From assembly GCF_014656545.1 (NCBI RefSeq), contig NZ_BNDS01000007.1, positions 194,412 through 229,702 of the forward strand: 35,291 nucleotides of DNA. The letters run 5' to 3'. A program made the position numbers and the translations under genes. Position 1 is the stretch's first letter; every line of letters starts with the position of its first letter. Source of the DNA: Neobacillus kokaensis. Its GTDB lineage: Bacteria > Bacillota > Bacilli > Bacillales > Cytobacillaceae. Shown one piece after another: positions 8,498 through 15,488 of this stretch. The notes beneath the pieces are model-generated. The model had not been told where the DNA came from and searched no databases. It saw nothing but the letters and a program-made list of their open reading frames with translations.

Positions 8498-8513
8498 AGT
8501 TGTTAATTTATAT

Positions 8514-8948
8514 TTGTTGAGGTGGTATGATGGGGCTGTCTATCGAATTGGTGAACTAGCAGAACGAGCAATGGTTTCGAAACGAACCATTGACTATTAC
8601 ACGTCTATCGGCTTGCTAAAGGCGGAGCGCTCAAAGTCCAATTACCGCATCTATTCCGATGAATCCTTGCATGATTTAAAATTTATCGAAGAATGTAAGA
8701 ATCTGCATTTTCCATTAGATGAGATTAAGAGAAAGCTAGAAATGCGGAAGGCTGGGAATATCCGCGCTTCAGAAGTTGATAAACATGTTATCGCTGTTAC
8801 ACAGCAAATGAAACAACTGCACAGTGATTTATTTGATTTAATTCCTATTTTGGAAAATTTAGATGACGAGCAAAAGGAAAAGTTAATAAATAATTTAAGC
8901 TTGCTTAGGGCTGCATTAAAGAAATCATTAGTAAAGGTTTCAATTTAA
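8514..8948 (+). CDS. MerR-family transcriptional regulator, start disrupted or one base short
   Basis: The N-terminal winged helix-turn-helix is clear (YRIGELAERAMVSKRTIDYY, then the SNYRIYSDESLHDLKFIEEC wing), followed by a coiled dimerisation helix. The C-terminus lacks the paired cysteines of metal-sensing CueR-type members, so the effector is unknown. There is no convincing start. The good Shine-Dalgarno GAGGTGG (8519-8525) precedes ATGs at 8527 and 8530, both in another frame that stops after ten codons. In frame there are only TTG codons at 8514 and 8517, without a binding site; 8514 is given as a placeholder. One extra G in the run at 8532-8535 would make ATG 8530 read straight into the regulator. 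Position between the two CNNM genes suggests it may regulate them. Confidence 0.75.
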   Translation: MLRWYDGAVYRIGELAERAMVSKRTIDYYTSIGLLKAERSKSNYRIYSDESLHDLKFIEECKNLHFPLDEIKRKLEMRKAGNIRASEVDKHVIAVTQQMKQLHSDLFDLIPILENLDDEQKEKLINNLSLLRAALKKSLVKVSI

Positions 8949-9010
8949 TTTTTTAAATTACCGGGAGGTGACACCTTACCCGTCTTAACAAACGGGCTAA
9001 GGGAACTTAT
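8942..9010 (+). promoter_or_regulatory. Structured leader of the second CNNM gene; hairpin between Shine-Dalgarno and TTG start
   Basis: An AT-only hairpin (AATTTAA-TTTT-TTAAATT, 8942-8959) overlaps the MerR stop. The strong Shine-Dalgarno GGGAGGTGA follows (8963-8971). A ten-bp stem comes next: CCTTACCCGT (8974-8983) pairs with ACGGG-C-TAAGG (8992-9002) around an eight-base loop and one bulged C. Then GAACTTAT leads to TTG at 9011. The order of elements matches the leader of the first CNNM gene although the stem sequences differ. Confidence 0.55.
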
Positions 9011-10363
9011 TTGGACATATTTAACTTGGTTTTAATAGCCATTTTAATTGCATTAACTGCTTTTTTCGTAGCTTCGGAATTTGCAATTGTAAAAATCAGA
9101 AGCTCAAGAATCGATCAGTTAATCGAAGAAGGAAATTCGAAGGCTGTTTCCGCAAAAAGGGTAATTTCTAATCTGGATGAATACTTGTCGGCTTGTCAGC
9201 TTGGTATTACTATTACCGCTTTAGGTTTAGGTTGGATTGGGGAGGCCACAATTGAGCATCTGCTTGGACCAGTTTTCCGTGAGTTGAATATTCCCGACAA
9301 TGCTGTGAAGATTTTATCGATTTCGATTGCCTTTGCAACGATTACCTTTTTACACGTTGTTGTTGGAGAGCTCGCACCGAAAACCCTGGCCATTCAAAAG
9401 GCAGAATGGATCTCGCTTAATTTATCTCGTCCGCTGATTCTCTTTTATAAAATCATGTATCCAGCTATTTGGGTATTAAATGGATCAGCTCGGGTTGTTT
9501 CCCGCCTGTTTGGATTGAAGCCGGTTTCAGAAAATGAAATTGCACATACCGAAGAAGAGCTTCGAATCATCCTTTCGGAAAGCTATAAAAGTGGTGAAAT
9601 TAACCAGTCTGAGTTTAAGTATGTAAATAAAATTTTTGATTTTGATGATCGAATAGCCAAAGAAATTATGGTCCCGCGAACAGAGATTGTTTCATTATCG
9701 AAGGATGACACAATAGAAACTCTTCTTGAGGTGATTCGTGAAGAGAAATTTACCCGCTATCCCATCATTGATGGAGATAAGGACCATATTATCGGGCTGA
9801 TTAATATTAAGGAAGTCATGACTGATCTTATTGGAAATGGTAATTTAACGGCTATAACGCTGGAAAATTACACCCGGCCGATCATTAGGGTAATTGAAAC
9901 AATTCCCATTCATGACCTACTCGTTAAAATGCAAAAAGACCGCATGCATATGGCAGTTTTAATGGATGAATACGGCGGTACTTCAGGTCTTGTAACAGTT
10001 GAAGATATCTTAGAGGAAATCGTCGGTGAAATTCGCGATGAGTTTGATATGGATGAAATTCCTGAAATCCGCAAAGTAAAAGAACACCATTATATTATTG
10101 ATTCCAAAGTTTTGGTATCTGAAGTAAATGATTTATTAGGTGTCGAAATTAATGATGAAGATGTTGATACAATTGGTGGCTGGATTTTAACGGAAAATTA
10201 TGAAGCCAAAGAAGGCGACATCATTCTTCATGACTCTTATGAATTTAAAATCATTGAAATGGAAGAACACCATATTAAATATATTGAAGTTTCAAAGAGA
10301 GCAAATGATGACGAAGTCGGTGTACAACAAATAGCTATCCCAAAATCAGAAGTCCTTTATTAA
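9011..10363 (+). CDS. CNNM/TlyC-family transporter (HlyC/CorC, MpfA/YhdT-like), copy 2
   Basis: A 450-residue paralogue of the gene at 7073, similar along its whole length. The DUF21/CNNM membrane domain begins at LVLIAILIALTAFFVASEFA. The CBS pair includes EIMVPRTEIVSLSKDD and FTRYPIIDGDKDHIIG, and the CorC_HlyC domain includes DVDTIGGWILTENYE. The extra C-terminal 15 residues are unique to this copy. The start is a TTG, with AAGGG immediately upstream held inside a hairpin and a better Shine-Dalgarno further up. Function is inferred as divalent-cation efflux, or protection of the membrane against cation stress, by family. Confidence 0.92.
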   Translation: MDIFNLVLIAILIALTAFFVASEFAIVKIRSSRIDQLIEEGNSKAVSAKRVISNLDEYLSACQLGITITALGLGWIGEATIEHLLGPVFRELNIPDNAVKILSISIAFATITFLHVVVGELAPKTLAIQKAEWISLNLSRPLILFYKIMYPAIWVLNGSARVVSRLFGLKPVSENEIAHTEEELRIILSESYKSGEINQSEFKYVNKIFDFDDRIAKEIMVPRTEIVSLSKDDTIETLLEVIREEKFTRYPIIDGDKDHIIGLINIKEVMTDLIGNGNLTAITLENYTRPIIRVIETIPIHDLLVKMQKDRMHMAVLMDEYGGTSGLVTVEDILEEIVGEIRDEFDMDEIPEIRKVKEHHYIIDSKVLVSEVNDLLGVEINDEDVDTIGGWILTENYEAKEGDIILHDSYEFKIIEMEEHHIKYIEVSKRANDDEVGVQQIAIPKSEVLY

Positions 10364-10377
10364 TATTATCTAAAAAG

Positions 10378-10403
10378 CCAAACCATTTCGGTTTGGTTTT
10401 TTT
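10378..10403 (+). terminator. Terminator after the second CNNM gene
   Basis: CCAAACC (10378-10384) pairs with GGTTTGG (10390-10396) around a five-base loop, followed by seven Ts. Confidence 0.88.
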
Positions 10404-10478
10404 GGGTTTAAAAATAGGATAATTATCCTATTCCCTCTCTCCTGCTCCTGCATATCCTACTAGCAAGGAGGGATGAAA

Positions 10479-10664
10479 ATGAATCAAGCAGCTTATCTGT
10501 TTTTAGCATGTATTTTGGCAGGGTTCGCCTTAGTCAAAATGCCTACGATTTCTTTTCTAGCTAGTTTGTCATCATTATTTAATGTTGTAGGAGCACTTGC
10601 CATTCTTGTCTTTTCTGCCGCAACACTATATCTAGGCGTCAAAGGACTATTTAAGAAACTTTGA
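10479..10664 (+). CDS. Small membrane protein, two helices
   Basis: A 61-residue protein of unknown function. Two hydrophobic segments (AAYLFLACILAGFALV and VVGALAILVFSAATLYLGV) are joined by a short polar turn, and it ends in GLFKKL. Of two in-frame ATGs six bases apart, the second (10479) is chosen because AAGGAGGG lies at the proper distance; the first almost touches the binding site. It follows the second CNNM gene after a terminator, so it is probably transcribed on its own. Confidence 0.65.
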   Translation: MNQAAYLFLACILAGFALVKMPTISFLASLSSLFNVVGALAILVFSAATLYLGVKGLFKKL

Positions 10665-10670
10665 TATATA

Positions 10671-10703
10671 AAGAGACCAGGTGGAACATTTGCCTGGTCT
10701 CTT
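10671..10703. terminator. Shared hairpin between convergent genes
   Basis: An 11-bp perfect stem: AAGAGACCAGG (10671-10681) with CCTGGTCTCTT (10693-10703). It lies between the convergent genes ending at 10664 and 10708. T-runs are weak on both sides, so efficiency is uncertain. Confidence 0.6.
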
Positions 10704-10707
10704 GCTA

Positions 10708-11004
10708 TTATCTATTCTTTAAAATTAATATTTCTTCCTCTGCTTTTGCAATTTTGACCAGATGGGAATCAAGGCGGCGATTTATATGCTGAATATCGTG
10801 CTTCTGTGTTTCTTCCATACGCTGTAAGGAATCTTTAATATCTGATAAATCAATCTGATTGACAGTTACTCGATGCTCAATGCTATCCACCTTTTCTAAT
10901 CTCGAAAGCCTTTTTTCGATATTCTCCAATGTCTCATTAAACATATTAATAAGTGTTTTTATATCATTAACATTTTCAGAAAGCCTTGTGAATTCACGCT
11001 CCAT
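10708..11004 (-). CDS. Small coiled-coil protein, function unknown
   Basis: A 98-residue hydrophilic protein, almost entirely predicted coiled coil. Heptad-like runs include FNETLENIEKRLSRLEKV and IKDSLQRMEETQKHD. There is no signal peptide, membrane segment or catalytic motif. Start ATG follows AAAAGGAG at a ten-base spacing. I do not recognise a family; it could be a cytosolic adaptor or a structural small protein. Confidence 0.65.
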   Translation of the reverse strand: MEREFTRLSENVNDIKTLINMFNETLENIEKRLSRLEKVDSIEHRVTVNQIDLSDIKDSLQRMEETQKHDIQHINRRLDSHLVKIAKAEEEILILKNR

Positions 11005-11109
11005 AGGTCAAAAACTCCTTTTCTAATTTCTTTCATCATATCATCATTCTTACCATTTTAATGTTACAAAAAGAGTAACAATTAAGAATCACAATTATCC
11101 ATAGGTCGC

Positions 11110-11367
11110 TTACAGCTTCCAAACCCTTAGAACATACCCGCCGCATCCACACTGATCAATAAATTTGACTCTTATCTTATTTGGATAAAGCTCTTCGATT
11201 AAAGGCTGCAAATAATCCTCCGGGCTGCCAAAAGCTGATGAAGTGACTAAATTTACATAGCACCCTGCGGCTGTTTCTTCCACCGCTCTCAAAGCATCCT
11301 TAATGATAAGATCGATATCCTGCTCATATTCGTCATGCTCTAAATCCTTCGTCCAATCTTTATTCAT
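11110..11367 (-). CDS. Small conserved protein with C-terminal CGCGG motif
   Basis: An 85-residue acidic protein. The N-terminal half is charged and helical (LEHDEYEQDIDLIIKDALRA). It continues into ETAAGCYVNLVTS and ends in FIDQCGCGGYVLRVWKL, giving three cysteines in all. Start ATG follows GTGGGGAA. I do not recognise a characterised homologue. The CGCGG string recalls a peptide family modified by radical-SAM enzymes, but no such enzyme is nearby, so that link is unsupported here. Confidence 0.6.
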   Translation of the reverse strand: MNKDWTKDLEHDEYEQDIDLIIKDALRAVEETAAGCYVNLVTSSAFGSPEDYLQPLIEELYPNKIRVKFIDQCGCGGYVLRVWKL

Positions 11368-11607
11368 ATATTCCCCACCAGCCTATTTATTAACTACCTT
11401 TATTTAAACTCATTTTGCAAAATAGCATATTGATTTAGTTCACACTTTAACATCCTTAAATTTGAACATTTTATTACAACAACAGTACATGAATCAGTTT
11501 GTGAGTTATATCATAGGCAATTCCAGAAAAAAATTATACCCTTTTATTAAAGTCTTATAATCTTTTATGCAAACAAACACTCCTTTAAAAAGGTTGGTGC
11601 ATACAAT

Positions 11608-11913
11608 ATGTTCTTATCAATCGATGAAAAAGCAGCAGCATGGTTTACTCAAGAATTTGATTACCACAAGCCTTTCACTGTAAGAATGTTCCCGCAATAT
11701 GCAGGCTTAGGGGCAAAGCATAAAGGCTACAGCTTAGCATTTTCGCTTGAAACACCAGAAAATAAAGCATTTTCTAAAGAAATTAATGGGATCACATTCT
11801 TTGTCGAAAGTAATGATTTATGGTTCTTCGAAGATACAGAAACATATTTATCAGTTGATGAACATCTAGAGGAACTGACGATTAAATACAGAAACGAAAA
11901 TCATGTACATTAA
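11608..11913 (+). CDS. HesB/IscA-like (Fe-S biosynthesis domain) protein lacking cysteines
   Basis: A 101-residue single-domain protein of the HesB/YneR-like group. The beginning FLSIDEKAAAWFTQEFD, the central GYSLAFSLETPEN and the strand FFVESNDLWFFED follow that fold family's pattern. True A-type Fe-S carriers use three conserved Cys; this protein has none, so it is unlikely to carry a cluster in the usual way. Its binding site is weak (AAGG about 14 bases upstream). It is monocistronic, with a strong terminator immediately after the stop. Confidence 0.75.
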   Translation: MFLSIDEKAAAWFTQEFDYHKPFTVRMFPQYAGLGAKHKGYSLAFSLETPENKAFSKEINGITFFVESNDLWFFEDTETYLSVDEHLEELTIKYRNENHVH

Positions 11914-11956
11914 CAAAAAAGGTATCTGCCTTTATGCAGCAGATACCTTTTTTGTT
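11912..11956. terminator. Strong symmetric terminator
   Basis: GGTATCTGC (11921-11929) pairs with GCAGATACC (11939-11947), extended by flanking AACAAAAAA and TTTTTTGTT. It starts within the stop of the HesB-like gene and could act in both directions. Confidence 0.9.
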
Positions 11957-12008
11957 AATATTTATATATAATAGAGAGTAAGAATATAATTTAAAGGAGA
12001 AGGTTGTT

Positions 12009-12575
12009 ATGTCCCCCCTTTCCTTCAGTTGGATCTTCGGTGTTATTATTGTCGGCTTTGTTGTTTACTTCATCATTAAATTCTTTATATCACCTAGTCA
12101 AAAAGGATTAAAAGACGAACTGGCTTCGGCGAAAAATTATCCAACTATTGATGTTACTTTAGACGATGTCCGCATGTCCATTAGGAAATTTTCCGAGAAG
12201 CTCCCGAAAGGAGTCTATCGAACCATCCTAGTCCAAGATGACCACAGCATTGACTTCCATCAGTTAGCTCATATACTTGGCGGAATTCCTACAAGAAAAT
12301 TCTATATGTCAAAGGAAACCTACGATTTATTTGAAGAAGATGAACGGCATATTCCACCGGCAATGGATATGGTGCAAAAAGCGGTCGACCGCTATGTAGA
12401 AGAACGTAAAGAATTTCCTTTGTTAAGCTATGACCCGCTGAGAAGGGTAAATTATTATCAATTATTACAGGAAAACTATCTCAAAGCGGCCCCGGAGATC
12501 GAATTTTACATTACCGAGCTCGATGGACTAATTACACATAATCAGCCTGAAAAAAAAGGCACTTCTCAATTGTGA
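12009..12575 (+). CDS. Conserved membrane-anchored protein, possibly DUF3939-like
   Basis: A 188-residue protein with one N-terminal membrane helix (about 8-30, WIFGVIIVGFVVYFIIKFF), then a soluble domain presumably on the cytosolic face. Conserved-looking stretches are YPTIDVTLDDVRMSIRKF, GVYRTILVQDDHSIDFHQLA and FYMSKETYDLFEED. From memory this resembles Bacillus DUF3939 proteins, but I cannot verify it. Start ATG follows AAAGGAGAAGG. The stop codon lies in the left part of the following terminator. No function can be assigned. Confidence 0.75.
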   Translation: MSPLSFSWIFGVIIVGFVVYFIIKFFISPSQKGLKDELASAKNYPTIDVTLDDVRMSIRKFSEKLPKGVYRTILVQDDHSIDFHQLAHILGGIPTRKFYMSKETYDLFEEDERHIPPAMDMVQKAVDRYVEERKEFPLLSYDPLRRVNYYQLLQENYLKAAPEIEFYITELDGLITHNQPEKKGTSQL

Positions 12576-12585
12576 GAAGTGTTTT
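12560..12585 (+). terminator. Terminator overlapping the stop of the 12009 gene
   Basis: CACTTCTCA (12560-12568) pairs with TGAGAAGTG (12573-12581) around a four-base loop, followed by TTTT. Confidence 0.85.
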
Positions 12586-12701
12586 ATCTTTATACCCTGC
12601 TTCTTCAGTCATTTCTGTTTGTGTAATCCACTGTTTTTCGTTATATTAGTTCTTGACCTGATATTCGAAAAAATGATTATACAAAACGAGGAGCTTTTAA
12701 G

Positions 12702-13958
12702 ATGGAAAAAACGAAAAAAAACACCCGGCATTTAGCGACTATTTCTCTCGCTGTAATGGCTGCCGGTTTTCTGATTACCATTCCATTAGAGCCATCCCTT
12801 TGGAAAACAATCCTACAGGGTGGCTTTGAGGCAGGATTGGTTGGTGGCCTAGCTGATTGGTTTGCCGTAACCGCCTTATTTCGACACCCGCTTGGTGTTC
12901 CAATACCACATACGGCACTATTACCAAAAAATCGCGACAAAATTACCGCGAAAATTATTTCAATGATAGAAAATGATTGGCTGACCAAGGAAAGTATTCG
13001 GTCAAAGATCCATTCGTTCCAAATTAGTGAAAATTTATTTACTTTAGCCGAAAAGGAAATTCAGTCTCAAGCAGCAAAGAAAAATATTATTTCTTTACTG
13101 CAGCATTTTATCAAACTAATTGATGTTAATAAAATAGCCCCAATACTAGAAAAAGAAATTAAGGTACGGCTAAAAGAGGTCGACATTAAAAATTATCTGC
13201 CTTTATTAATCGACCAAATTTCCCATCGAAAATACGATGAAAAAACACTGGATTTTGTTTTAAAAGAAGTAGATGAATGGGCAAAGAGAGACAGTACAAA
13301 GTATCGTCTTGGGGGTATGGCTGTTGAGATGATTGAAAATATTAAAGCGGATGGTTTCATGCAGTTTGCCTTACGATCCTTTAGCAGCCTCGTAAACGAG
13401 GAGAAATTAGGAAATATTATTCAGAATCTTATTGTAAAAGGGGTCGACAGCTTCCGTGACCCGTACAATCAAAATCGGCAGACATTACTGCATCACATTC
13501 AGCAAAAACTAGAAAGTCTCAAATCAGATGAAAAGGTTTATGAAGAACTTGAACACTTTAGGACACAAATAATAGACCGTTGGCAGCCGGAAGAAAAAAT
13601 TATCAAGCTGCTAACAGAGCTCCAGCAAAAAGCATTAGATTTTATAGCAGATCCTAACTTTTACGACCAATATGCCCTTCCGTTTATTACTGCTAATCTT
13701 AAGAAGCTAAAAGCTGACGAAGAGAAAGTTCATCAGTTTGAGGCCTGGATAAAGGGGCAAATTTCTAACTTTATAGACCATAACCACTCAAAAATTGGTA
13801 CACTTGTAAAAGAGAATTTAGATAAATTAGATACGATGACGTTGACCAATATGATTGAATCAAATGTCGGTAAAGACCTTCAGTGGATCCGCGTAAACGG
13901 TGCAGTATGCGGGTTTTTAATCGGGCTTGTTCTTGTAGGGATAAAGGCCCTATTTTAA
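12702..13958 (+). CDS. DUF445 family membrane protein (YheB/YjiN-like)
   Basis: A 418-residue protein with N-terminal membrane helices (about 10-50), the family signature GGLADWFAVTALFRHPLGVP and IPHTALLPKNRDKI, a long charged helical middle of about 300 residues, and a C-terminal membrane helix (VNGAVCGFLIGLVLVGIKAL). This arrangement defines DUF445, whose function is not established. Start ATG follows GAGGAGC. It is monocistronic with its own terminator. The Bacillus relative is YheB-like, inferred from length and motif. Confidence 0.88.
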   Translation: MEKTKKNTRHLATISLAVMAAGFLITIPLEPSLWKTILQGGFEAGLVGGLADWFAVTALFRHPLGVPIPHTALLPKNRDKITAKIISMIENDWLTKESIRSKIHSFQISENLFTLAEKEIQSQAAKKNIISLLQHFIKLIDVNKIAPILEKEIKVRLKEVDIKNYLPLLIDQISHRKYDEKTLDFVLKEVDEWAKRDSTKYRLGGMAVEMIENIKADGFMQFALRSFSSLVNEEKLGNIIQNLIVKGVDSFRDPYNQNRQTLLHHIQQKLESLKSDEKVYEELEHFRTQIIDRWQPEEKIIKLLTELQQKALDFIADPNFYDQYALPFITANLKKLKADEEKVHQFEAWIKGQISNFIDHNHSKIGTLVKENLDKLDTMTLTNMIESNVGKDLQWIRVNGAVCGFLIGLVLVGIKALF

Positions 13959-13969
13959 GATTTTGTTTT

Positions 13970-14000
13970 AAAAGACCTTCTAAAGATGGAGGTCTTTTTT
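13970..14000 (+). terminator. Terminator after the DUF445 gene
   Basis: AAAGACCT (13971-13978) pairs with AGGTCTTT (13990-13997), then Ts to 14000. Confidence 0.85.
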
Positions 14001-14130
14001 CATTTATTATTCTGCAATATTCTCCAAAAAAAAACTTTTCTCGTCCCATTAAATCAAAGTTCTATCTTTTTATCCCCCTTCATATTTAGTACTGTAGTCA
14101 TATTTATTAATTTAAAAAGGAGGCTTGCAG

Positions 14131-14496
14131 ATGGGAGTTAAGTTTATTAAAGTGTCCGTATGTTACTTTGTCATTGGAGTTTGTTTAGGGATGTACATGT
14201 CCATGACTGAAAAATTTACTTTTACCCCTGTACATGTTCACGTTAATTTATTAGGCTGGACAGCAATGACCCTTGCCGGTCTGATTTATGTAGCTTTTCC
14301 TAGTGCATCAGAGACCAGACTCGCTAAAATTCATTTTTGGGGGCATAATCTTGCACTGCCAGTGATGATGATTGGGCTTGCATTTTTAATTTCCGGTGTT
14401 TCAGCTGCTGGGACTGCTGTTGCTATCGGCGGCACAGTTATGGTTTTAAGCATCATTATTTTTGCAATAAATATTCTCCTTCATGTAAAGAACTAG
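14131..14496 (+). CDS. Small four-helix membrane protein, heme-copper-oxidase-subunit-I-like
   Basis: A 121-residue protein with four hydrophobic helices. Two His pairs, PVHVHVNLLGW (His 35 and 37) and KIHFWGHNL (His 68 and 72), sit at helix starts. They resemble the heme-ligand surroundings of oxidase subunit I or NnrS-type proteins; databases often name such proteins cytochrome-c-oxidase-like. Heme binding is inference. The ATG at 14131 was chosen over a TTG six bases earlier because AAAAGGAGG lies at the correct distance. It is monocistronic. Confidence 0.7.
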   Translation: MGVKFIKVSVCYFVIGVCLGMYMSMTEKFTFTPVHVHVNLLGWTAMTLAGLIYVAFPSASETRLAKIHFWGHNLALPVMMIGLAFLISGVSAAGTAVAIGGTVMVLSIIIFAINILLHVKN

Positions 14497-14543
14497 GAAA
14501 AACAGAACTATTAAATGTTATTTTTATCATTCATCTTATTTTT

Positions 14544-14579
14544 ACAAAAACGCTGCAGCCATTACCGCAGCGTTTTTGT
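14544..14579. terminator. Bidirectional terminator between convergent genes
   Basis: ACAAAAACGCTGC (14544-14556) pairs with GCAGCGTTTTTGT (14567-14579). The A-run and T-run allow termination from both the 14131 gene and the phosphatase gene. Confidence 0.9.
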
Positions 14580-14584
14580 TTCCT

Positions 14585-15400
14585 TTATGGCTCACTGATT
14601 TGGAGGTGATCTTTTCTGAGTCTCTCAATTTCTTCCCATGATTTTTTTTTGTCAAAATCATAGATGGCCCCCTCCCAATCACCATACATCGGGTTAGGGA
14701 ACACAATCAGTTTTTTACCGAACTCTTCCCTCATTTTATCAACAGCTTCAATTCTGCCGTTATCACTTAAACCATCAAACCCACTAAAATCACCAAGATT
14801 ATCGCCAAATAACAGCAAAATGTCATGGGTTTTTGCTACGTGGCGGCGGCGGGTTTCCTTCCCATTTTCATTCTTCTGCTGCAGCAGAACATGTTCTTCA
14901 TCGGCTTGCGGTGCCCCGACATTTTGTAAATTTTTAATGGTTGCTTGTTTTTGGGCTTCTTGACGATTTGAAATATAAAAAATTTTAATTCCCTTTGAAT
15001 CAGCGTATTGCAGGAAATCTAGTGCTCCGGGAAGTAATTTTGCTTCAGCCCGATTAAACCATTTACTCCAATCAAACGTGTTTCCCTTTCCATTTACCAC
15101 AAATGTGGCCTGATACGGACTATTATCCAAAACTGTTTCATCAATATCAAGGACGATTGCTGGTTTTAACGCTCGATTATACTGCTTTTTCTTAAGAATT
15201 TCGTTTAATCTTAATTTCCCAATATTATATCCTTGATAATACAACGCTTTCGCTTCGCCGGCGTTTTGAAACCATAGTATGGACATTGTATTCTGTTCAT
15301 AAAGATGGGCTGGCGGATTTCTTGAAGGTTCAGCATGAGCAATCATACTGGTTTGTATAAACGTTAATGCAGCAGCTGTTAACATCAATAATTTTTTCAT
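14585..15400 (-). CDS. Secreted class C acid phosphatase / 5'-nucleotidase, lipoprotein e(P4) family
   Basis: A 271-residue HAD-superfamily phosphatase acting outside the cell on phosphomonoesters such as nucleotides. The signal peptide (about 1-23) ends in AHA with no lipobox Cys, so it is probably released or wall-associated rather than lipidated, unlike Haemophilus e(P4). The catalytic DDDD signature is seen as VLDIDETVLDN near residue 85 and FGDNLGDF near 200; ISNR is the second HAD motif. Start ATG follows AGGAGAAG. It is convergent with the small oxidase-like gene. Confidence 0.92.
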   Translation of the reverse strand: MKKLLMLTAAALTFIQTSMIAHAEPSRNPPAHLYEQNTMSILWFQNAGEAKALYYQGYNIGKLRLNEILKKKQYNRALKPAIVLDIDETVLDNSPYQATFVVNGKGNTFDWSKWFNRAEAKLLPGALDFLQYADSKGIKIFYISNRQEAQKQATIKNLQNVGAPQADEEHVLLQQKNENGKETRRRHVAKTHDILLLFGDNLGDFSGFDGLSDNGRIEAVDKMREEFGKKLIVFPNPMYGDWEGAIYDFDKKKSWEEIERLRKDHLQISEP

Positions 15401-15441
15401 TATTATCTTCTCCTATTTTTCTTTTTCTTGTTAGTATGTGG

Positions 15442-15479
15442 AAAAACAAAAAAAAAATGAGACCTGCTTCCAGGTCCCA
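15442..15479 (-). terminator. Terminator of the amino acid permease gene
   Basis: The minus-strand stem TGGGACCTG/CAGGTCTCA with a four-base loop is followed by a long T-run (15442-15457), eight bases beyond the permease stop. Confidence 0.88.
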
Positions 15480-15488
15480 CTTTTTCTA

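Noticed and set aside
8469..8513. TTG at 8469 as start of the MerR regulator
   Set aside because: A consensus promoter occupies 8469-8497, so these codons would not be in the transcript; the encoded residues are hydrophobic and unlike any MerR N-terminus.
8514..8948. CueR copper regulator
   Set aside because: The gene position resembles the B. subtilis CueR (yhdQ) locus, but the C-terminal metal-binding Cys pair is absent.
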